Source of the DNA: Planctomycetota bacterium
GTDB lineage: Bacteria > Planctomycetota > MHYJ01 > JACQXL01
Reading direction: 5' to 3'
Assembly: GCA_016208805.1 (NCBI GenBank)
Contig: JACQXL010000057.1
Span: 1-8,840 of the forward strand
Length of the DNA: 8,840 nucleotides
Part shown: one piece after another, positions 4,969 to 8,840 of the stretch
How the letters are laid out: every line of letters starts with the position of its first letter
Numbering within the stretch: the first letter of the stretch is position 1
Made by a program: the position numbers and the translations under genes
Notes under the pieces: generated by a model
Told to the model about the DNA's origin: nothing
Database searches by the model: none
The model's input: the letters and a program-made list of their open reading frames with translations, nothing else

Positions 4969-6153
4969 TTAAAATGACGGCTTTGATAGGAATTCCGACT
5001 CGTTAACTTCCGTTTCTGTCCCGGAAACCATATTTTTAAGTTTGAGAGTCTGCTTGGTTATTTCATCTTCGCCGATGGTGATAACAAATTCAGACTTTAG
5101 TTTATCGGCGGTCCTGAACTGGCTCTTGACGCTCTTGCCTTCATAATCCATATCTGCGGAGATACCTTTTTGGCGGAGCGTGGTGATTATATGGAACGCC
5201 TTCGGGCTGAACTTCTGGTCAATCACGGCTACGAAAACCTTGGGCCGGGGCGGTTCAGGCATTTTTATATCGGCTGATTCCAGCGCCAGCATAGTTCGTT
5301 CCAATCCGATGGCAAACCCGACCGCACCCAGCGATGGCCCGCCCAGTTCGGCAATCAGGTCATCATACCGCCCGCCGCCGCAAAGCGCATCCTGGGCGCC
5401 CAGAGAAGAATGAGTTATCTCAAATATGGTTTTGGTGTAATAATCAAACCCCCGGACCAGGTGCTTGTCAAGACCATATTTCATGCCGGATTCATCCAGG
5501 GTTTTGATAAGATTATCAAAATGTGCGCGGCAGTCAGCGCAGAGATATTTATCAAACGCCGGCACATCCTTGTTGATAGCAATGCAATTAGGGGTCTTGC
5601 AGTCCAGTATCCGGAAGACATTCCTCTGGAAGCGACGCTGGCAGTTGCCGCAGAGTTGCGGCAGATGCGGTTCCAGATATTTCTTGAGGGTATCGCGATA
5701 AGCATCGCGGCATTTATCGGCATCAAGCAGGTAACTGGTGGAACCGAGCGCCTCCACGCCGGCCTGGGTAAACTGGCGCCGGCGGCCCTTCTGCGGACGC
5801 TCGTAACGGAAAAGCGGTCCGCAATAATATAATTTTTGGAACTGCTTAATCTTGGGCAGGTTGTTTTCCAGATATGAGCGGACTATCGGCGCAGTCAATT
5901 CAGGCCGCAGGGTAACACTATCCTCGCCCGGGGTTTCGGATTTATTAAAGGTGTACATTTCTTTCTCAACGATATCCGATGTATCGCCGATGGCCCGGTT
6001 GAAGAGCGCGGTATATTCAAATATGGGCGTCCGGATTTCGGAATAGCCGTACCGCTCAAATACTGTCCGGACCGTATCTTCCACATACCGCCAGAGCGGT
6101 ATCTGTTCCGGCAGGATATCAGATGTTCCGGTTGGCACTTTGATTTCTTTCAT
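4969..6153 (-). CDS. hisS: histidyl-tRNA synthetase, with an internal deletion of about 30 residues
   Basis: A class II aminoacyl-tRNA synthetase that charges tRNA-His. In order: motif 1 'GYSEIRTPIFEYTALFNRAIG' region (36-56), 'VTLRPELTAPIVR', motif 2 'FRYERPQKGRRRQFTQAGVEALG' region (115-137), the histidine loop 'LVRGFDYYTKTIFE' (232-245), 'CGGGRYDDLI', motif 3 'AVGFAIGLERTM' (277-288), and a C-terminal anticodon-binding domain from about residue 304. Cysteine pairs 'CGNC', 'CADC' and others in the insertion region may bind metal. The 394 residues are about 30 fewer than E. coli HisRS. The loss falls at residues 143-148, where 'LLDADKCRDAYRDTL' joins directly and the family's 'AE.I......lg......(E/I)NSIG' helix-strand segment is missing. 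The start ATG at 6153 has no Shine-Dalgarno and lies about 5 nt from the predicted transcription start. It heads the hisS-accB-accC group. Confidence 0.93.
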   Translation of the reverse strand: MKEIKVPTGTSDILPEQIPLWRYVEDTVRTVFERYGYSEIRTPIFEYTALFNRAIGDTSDIVEKEMYTFNKSETPGEDSVTLRPELTAPIVRSYLENNLPKIKQFQKLYYCGPLFRYERPQKGRRRQFTQAGVEALGSTSYLLDADKCRDAYRDTLKKYLEPHLPQLCGNCQRRFQRNVFRILDCKTPNCIAINKDVPAFDKYLCADCRAHFDNLIKTLDESGMKYGLDKHLVRGFDYYTKTIFEITHSSLGAQDALCGGGRYDDLIAELGGPSLGAVGFAIGLERTMLALESADIKMPEPPRPKVFVAVIDQKFSPKAFHIITTLRQKGISADMDYEGKSVKSQFRTADKLKSEFVITIGEDEITKQTLKLKNMVSGTETEVNESEFLSKPSF

Positions 6154-6273
6154 ATAGGATTAGATTTATAGCAAATATCCCCGACGGGGTCAAGAAAACT
6201 GCAACCACCCCGCTTGGGCGGGACTCCGCTGTCGCTACGCAGATAAACACAGATAGACACGAATTGCCGGCAT
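6154..6273. other. miaA-hisS spacer: hisS promoter plus repeat debris
   Basis: This 120-bp gap contains the hisS promoter (6193-6165, minus strand), a small GC hairpin CCCGC/GCGGG (6209-6213/6218-6222) without a U-tract on either side, and the left arm of a dispersed repeat (6240-6264). No gene is visible. Confidence 0.5.
6165..6193 (-). promoter_or_regulatory. promoter for hisS, predicting a nearly leaderless mRNA
   Basis: Read on the minus strand: TTGACC (6193-6188), 17 nt, TATAAA (6170-6165). The expected start of transcription is near 6158, about 5 nt before the hisS ATG (6153). No Shine-Dalgarno is present in the intervening bases. Confidence 0.65.
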
Positions 6274-6290
6274 TTATCTATGTATATCGG
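6240..6290. repeat. second copy of the CACAGAT dispersed repeat, overlapping the miaA 3' end
   Basis: Bases 6240-6264 match 2650-2674 at 23 of 25 positions, in the same orientation. A degenerate right arm (ATCTATGTATATCGGTAGC, about 6273-6291) resembles the right arm at 2689-2706. That arm encodes the last residues of MiaA ('ATDIHR') and its TAA stop. Confidence 0.6.
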
Positions 6291-7212
6291 TAGCAGTAAA
6301 ATGCCCCAGCACCCGGCGGCTGATGTCCGCGGCGCTGTCGTCTCCCTTTATATCTACCCACTTTATCGGCACACCAAGCGAGCGCTCAGTAAACCATGTC
6401 ATCTGGTGCTTGGCAAGTTGATGGGTGTTTGTCTTGACCAGTTCTTTAGCCGCATCAAGGGTTATCTCGCCCTTCAGATGACTAATCACCTCTTTATAGC
6501 CAACGGCCTGGGCCGCCTCACGGCTTAAGCCATCCTTGGAATCAACCAGTTTGGCCACTTCTTTAACCAGGCCTTTGGCAAACATCTGGTCCACCCGCAC
6601 ATTTATCCGGTTATGCAGGTCGGTCTTGGCGCGCCTTAAACCGGTCACCTTGGCATCATATCGTAATGATTGCTTATTAAATTGCGTCTGGAGCGACGAA
6701 ATGGGCTTGCCGGTAATCGTATATACCTCAAGGGCGCGGATAATCCGTTTGGCATCGTTCGGATGCAGTTGCCCGGCTTTGACCGGGTCAACGGCCTGGA
6801 GTTCCCGGTGCAGATAATCGCTCCCCTTTTCGGCCGCAACGCTTTCCAGACTCTTGCGAACCGATTCGTCCGAGCCCGGCCCGCTGAACATCCCGTGCAG
6901 GACGACCTTGAGATACAAAGGCGTGCCGGCTACCAGTAAGGGTATCTTCCCGCGCGATTTGATGCCGGCTATCGCATCGTCGCAATCCTTGAGAAACATA
7001 GATGTGTTATACGGCTCCCAGGGGTTGACAATATCTATCAGATGATACCGGACTTGTTGGCGTTGTTCAACGGACGGTTTGGCCGTGCCGATATCCATCC
7101 CTCTGTATATTTTCATAGAGTCAATGGATATGATTTCGGCATTGAGTTCCTGGGCGAGGTTGAAAGCGACACTACTTTTACCGGAGGCAGTCGGGCCAAG
7201 AAGAATATACAT
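6274..7212 (-). CDS. miaA: tRNA dimethylallyltransferase MiaA
   Basis: MiaA transfers a dimethylallyl group to N6 of A37 in tRNAs reading UNN codons. The 312-residue product has the P-loop 'GPTASGKS' (6-13), 'DSMKIYRGMDIGTAKPS' (usually DSRQVYRGMDIGTAKP, so Met-Lys replaces the common Arg-Gln), 'YHLIDIVNPWEPYN', 'LLVAGTPLYLK' (usually GGTGLYL), 'NDAKRIIRALEVYTITGKP', 'QAVGYKEV' and 'LAKHQMTWF' near the end. Length is normal. I choose the ATG at 7212 because it places the P-loop at the family position; an in-frame GTG at 7254 would add 14 non-conserved residues and starts at the edge of a repeat. Neither start has a strong Shine-Dalgarno. The extreme C-terminus lies in a dispersed repeat. It is upstream of hisS on the same strand. 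Confidence 0.95.
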   Translation of the reverse strand: MYILLGPTASGKSSVAFNLAQELNAEIISIDSMKIYRGMDIGTAKPSVEQRQQVRYHLIDIVNPWEPYNTSMFLKDCDDAIAGIKSRGKIPLLVAGTPLYLKVVLHGMFSGPGSDESVRKSLESVAAEKGSDYLHRELQAVDPVKAGQLHPNDAKRIIRALEVYTITGKPISSLQTQFNKQSLRYDAKVTGLRRAKTDLHNRINVRVDQMFAKGLVKEVAKLVDSKDGLSREAAQAVGYKEVISHLKGEITLDAAKELVKTNTHQLAKHQMTWFTERSLGVPIKWVDIKGDDSAADISRRVLGHFTATDIHR

Positions 7213-7254
7213 AGTCAGTGACAAGATGATAGCACTCAGGTGGTAGTGAAGCAC

Positions 7255-7415
7255 TATTGATACTCACGGTATTAATGTCCTAATAGGCTCACTTTGACTG
7301 TCATTCCCGTCCCGATGGCTATCGGGAGGAATCCAGTCAGATAAAGGGTTCTCTGGATTCCTGCTTTCGCAGGAATGACCCGATGGGTAGGACATTAACA
7401 ATATGAGGCTCAATA
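7255..7415. repeat. MITE-like fold-back element, copy 1
   Basis: A 161-bp element with imperfect 28-bp terminal inverted repeats at 7255-7282 and 7388-7415 (22 of 28 positions pair). Both ends begin TATTGA and end TTAATGTCCTA on the appropriate strand. Inside are hairpins CCCGAT/ATCGGG (7311-7326), GGAATCCAG/CTGGATTCC (7328-7336/7353-7361) and ATTCCTGC/GCAGGAAT (7357-7376). It encodes no protein. An inverted, longer copy starts at 8669. Confidence 0.75.
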
Positions 7416-7444
7416 ATACCCCGTCACTAACACCTAATCACTAT

Positions 7445-7930
7445 TTAGTATGGATACGGCGGTTTAGGCGGCTCCTCGGACTCAACCGTGTATTCCAGTT
7501 TCTGTTTCAGGTCTTCTATGGTATGCTTCGGAGCAAACCGGGTATGAAGCCAGTAGCATAAATAAATCCCGAACGAAACCATAATCAGAAACTCTATCGG
7601 GCTGAAGAACTTGGGGATAATACAGGCGCTGACCGTATCCACCACCCCGCTTATCATCCCCTGTAATACATATACGGTGTTGTAACGGGCCAGGAAATTT
7701 GACGAGACCTTCAAACTGCTGGCCAGAACCAGCGCGGCCGCAAAGAGCGAGCCGATAAATCCGATACCCCGACCGAGCATCCCGCTCAGCAGACGTTCCA
7801 TCACCCGCCAGGTCAGCCAGGTCAAGGCCAGCGCCGTGGCCAACGAGAATACAAAGGCAATCACGCTGTCAATAATCTCCATTGTGGTAGGTAAGTGTTC
7901 AACAACCTTCATTACGGTCTGTTCGTTCAT
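7445..7930 (-). CDS. small integral membrane protein of unknown function
   Basis: The 161-residue product has about three hydrophobic spans: roughly 20-42 ('IIDSVIAFVFSLATALALTW'), 54-75 ('RGIGFIGSLFAAALVLASS') and 111-129 ('PIEFLIMVSFGIYLCYWLH'). A less certain amphipathic stretch lies at 88-106. The C-terminal 30 residues are charged and then proline/tyrosine-rich, ending 'EEPPKPPYPY'. I recognise no family. The start at 7930 is supported by AAGGAG followed by 6 nt and ATG; a TTG at 7948 overlaps that ribosome binding site and is unlikely. It has a consensus promoter (8000-7973) and is divergent from the TPR gene, and both lie between inverted MITE-like copies. The Tyr/Pro-rich tail is reminiscent of 'YGPEYPIY' on the other small membrane protein here, but that is too short to imply homology. 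Confidence 0.75.
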   Translation of the reverse strand: MNEQTVMKVVEHLPTTMEIIDSVIAFVFSLATALALTWLTWRVMERLLSGMLGRGIGFIGSLFAAALVLASSLKVSSNFLARYNTVYVLQGMISGVVDTVSACIIPKFFSPIEFLIMVSFGIYLCYWLHTRFAPKHTIEDLKQKLEYTVESEEPPKPPYPY

Positions 7931-7945
7931 AAATATCTCCTTTAT

Positions 7946-7965
7946 CAAGGCGTCTGAAACGCTTG
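7946..7965 (-). promoter_or_regulatory. 5'-terminal hairpin in the leader of the membrane-protein mRNA
   Basis: CAAG(G)CGT pairs with ACGCTTG (7946-7953/7959-7965, one bulged base). The predicted transcription start is near 7966, so the message would begin with this stem-loop. 5'-end hairpins are known to protect some mRNAs from decay. Confidence 0.4.
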
Positions 7966-7972
7966 TTGCATA

Positions 7973-8000
7973 ATTATATGATAGTCACCCTGTCTGTCAA
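7973..8000 (-). promoter_or_regulatory. consensus sigma-70 promoter for the membrane-protein gene
   Basis: On the minus strand, TTGACA (8000-7995), a 16-nt spacer and TATAAT (7978-7973). Both hexamers are perfect, making this the strongest-looking promoter of the window. Confidence 0.82.
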
Positions 8001-8017
8001 TAAAAACACTCAAATTC

Positions 8018-8046
8018 TTGACAGTTTAAGCCGATAATACTATAGG
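8018..8046 (+). promoter_or_regulatory. divergent promoter for the TPR gene
   Basis: TTGACA (8018-8023), a 17-nt spacer and TATAGG (8041-8046, 4/6 to consensus). Transcription from about 8053 would give a leader of about 180 nt. Its -35 forms an inverted repeat with that of the opposing promoter (CTGTCAA 7994-8000 / TTGACAG 8018-8024). Confidence 0.55.
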
Positions 8047-8089
8047 GATAATCTGTTTTATCAGGTGAATCAGTTTACCGATTATGAAG

Positions 8090-8232
8090 CCCCGTTAGAG
8101 ATACCCAGCACCTACTTTGGCTGAAGCCAAAGTAGGTGCTGGGGTAATATCATAATCAAATCTCTGACGAGAAGTTAAATAATCATAAGACAACTTTGCT
8201 AAGGAGGGAGATATAAAATATCTCTAACGGGG
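8090..8232 (+). promoter_or_regulatory. structured leader with alternative pairings over the TPR-gene start codon
   Basis: Arm L, CCCCGTTAGAGATA (8090-8103), is perfectly complementary to arm R (8219-8232), which ends on the first base of the GTG start. L can also pair, as a 9-bp stem with one G-U, with arm M ATCTCTGAC (8160-8168). The 5' part of R alternatively pairs with GAGATAT (8208-8214) as a 7-bp hairpin with an AAA loop. That small hairpin sits between the Shine-Dalgarno AAGGAGG (8201-8207) and GTG, reducing the effective spacing from 24 to 7 nt. These pairings are mutually exclusive, as in translational switches. Function is inference; a repeat insertion could give the same pattern. 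Confidence 0.5.
8104..8143. repeat. perfect 19-bp hairpin with 2-nt spacer
   Basis: CCCAGCACCTACTTTGGCT (8104-8122) and its exact reverse complement (8125-8143) are separated by GA. The hairpin abuts arm L of the leader and has no U-tract after it (GTAATATC follows), so it is not a standard intrinsic terminator. It would be enclosed by both the L-M and the L-R pairings. Confidence 0.85.
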
Positions 8233-8624
8233 TGAAGCGTAAAGAAGAAAACGAAAGTTTACTGTCCCAATTTGAGATAGGGCTGTATGAGGCGGCCGTG
8301 CGGGCCAACCGGAACAATGTCCCGGCCCTGCGCGCCCTGGGCTACCTCTATACCAAAACCGCCCAATACGAAAAGGGACTGGAGATAGACAAACGGCTGG
8401 TCTCGCTGTTGCCTGAGGATGCGGTTTGCCATTATAACCTGGCCTGCAGTTATTCTATGACCAACCAGATAGACGATGCATTCAAGTCACTGGAACTGGC
8501 CATCCTGCTCGGATATAACGATTTGGAGCATCTCCAGAAAGACCCCGATTTTGTCAACATCAGGAAAGACCCGCGCTATCAAAAGGTTATGGAGCAGATA
8601 AAGGGCAACCAGCGCCTGGCGTGA
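8232..8624 (+). CDS. small TPR-repeat protein
   Basis: A 130-residue soluble protein with no signal peptide or membrane span. Two tetratricopeptide-like repeats are visible: about 30-63 ('PALRALGYLYTKTAQYEKGLEI') and 64-97 ('HYNLACSYSMTNQIDDAFKSLE', each shown only as core). A tail 'LQKDPDFVNIRKDPRYQKV' (101-119) matches the 'D..F..LR.DPRF' ending seen after TPRs in many bacterial proteins. It is probably a protein-interaction module with no inferable partner. The start is GTG at 8232; an in-frame stop lies at 8214-8216 and no ATG is available. AAGGAGG is 24 nt upstream, far too distant unless the intervening hairpin (8208-8224) is counted out. The gene is divergent from the membrane-protein gene and followed by AT-rich inverted repeats. 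Confidence 0.85.
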   Translation: MKRKEENESLLSQFEIGLYEAAVRANRNNVPALRALGYLYTKTAQYEKGLEIDKRLVSLLPEDAVCHYNLACSYSMTNQIDDAFKSLELAILLGYNDLEHLQKDPDFVNIRKDPRYQKVMEQIKGNQRLA

Positions 8625-8626
8625 TA

Positions 8627-8660
8627 AAGTAAACTGATTTAACAGATTTATCTGATTAAT
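8627..8660. repeat. AT-rich repeat after the TPR gene
   Basis: The stretch contains the palindrome CAGATTTATCTG (8643-8654) and alternating CTGATT/CAGATT words. The decamer TAAACTGATT (8630-8639) recurs inverted as AATCAGTTTA at 871-880 and 8068-8077. It might act as a weak terminator, but no U-tract follows. Confidence 0.35.
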
Positions 8661-8668
8661 CCGCTTAC

Positions 8669-8840
8669 TATTGATACTCATATAACTAATGTCCGCCCCG
8701 GTGGGTCATTCCTGCGAAAGCAGGAATCCAGAGAACCCCTTATCTGACTGGATTCCCGCCGGAGTTTATCCCGCTGGATTCCCGTTTTCACGGGAATGAC
8801 AAGCGGGGCGGGAATGACAGTCAAAGTGAGCCTCTTAGGA
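8669..8840. repeat. MITE-like fold-back element, copy 2 (inverted, runs off the right edge)
   Basis: It begins with TATTGATACTCA at 8669, identical to the first 12 bases of copy 1. Internally, 8703-8756 is the reverse complement of 7328-7381 with a single mismatch. 8818-8840 is the reverse complement of 7278-7300 with one mismatch. Extra hairpin material (about 8757-8817, including CCCGTTTTCACGGG) makes it longer than copy 1. The far terminal repeat lies beyond the window. Confidence 0.75.

Noticed and set aside
6209..6222. Intrinsic terminator after miaA
   Set aside because: The GC stem is only 5 bp and no T-tract follows on either strand.
7301..7381. CRISPR-like repeats with GGAATCCAG/CTGGATTCC words
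   Set aside because: The words are inverted hairpin arms, not regularly spaced direct repeats with unique spacers, and no cas genes are present.
8036..8048. T7-like promoter (TAATACTATAGGG)
   Set aside because: It lacks the central part of the T7 consensus and no phage genes are present; it coincides with the -10 region of an ordinary promoter.

Overview
The window is 8.84 kb of bacterial DNA of intermediate G+C, gene-dense but unusually rich in short dispersed repeats and fold-back sequences between genes and inside them. No ribosomal RNA, tRNA, CRISPR array, transposase or phage gene is visible. The housekeeping genes (accB, accC, hisS, miaA, pyrK) and consensus-like sigma-70 promoters (TTGACA/TTGACC with TATAAT-like boxes) fit an ordinary Gram-negative-type chromosome. 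Repeat-rich spacers, a stand-alone four-helix-bundle (S23-type) protein and HEAT/TPR proteins are common in uncultured lineages such as Planctomycetota or Omnitrophota, but I cannot fix the taxonomy from sequence alone.

Left part (1-973, minus strand): the first codons of an unknown gene run off the left edge. Next come a 123-residue four-helix-bundle protein set between inverted clusters of AATGACGAA, and a stand-alone tRNA-binding (EMAP/Trbp111-type) protein. A divergent spacer follows.

Plus-strand pair (974-2676): an exported HEAT-repeat protein overlaps pyrK by ATGA. PyrK carries apparent in-frame repeat insertions, one of them between the cysteines that hold its [2Fe-2S] cluster. Its C-terminus is encoded by a dispersed fold-back repeat.

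Minus-strand housekeeping block (7212 down to 2708): miaA, then hisS, accB and accC, then a small two-span membrane protein resembling AmaP with its own promoter. hisS-accB-accC looks like one operon (fatty-acid synthesis plus tRNA charging) whose promoter lies so close to the hisS ATG that the message may be leaderless. Two genes in this operon look damaged. hisS lacks about 30 residues after motif 2, and the accB/accC junction lacks the end of accB and the start of accC.

Right part (7255-8840): a membrane protein gene (minus) and a TPR protein gene (plus) are transcribed divergently from strong promoters. They lie between two inverted copies of a MITE-like repeat. The TPR gene has a leader of about 180 nt with a perfect 19-bp hairpin and mutually exclusive pairings that include the first base of the start codon. 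This is the best candidate here for an undescribed regulatory device, although a repeat insertion could also explain it.
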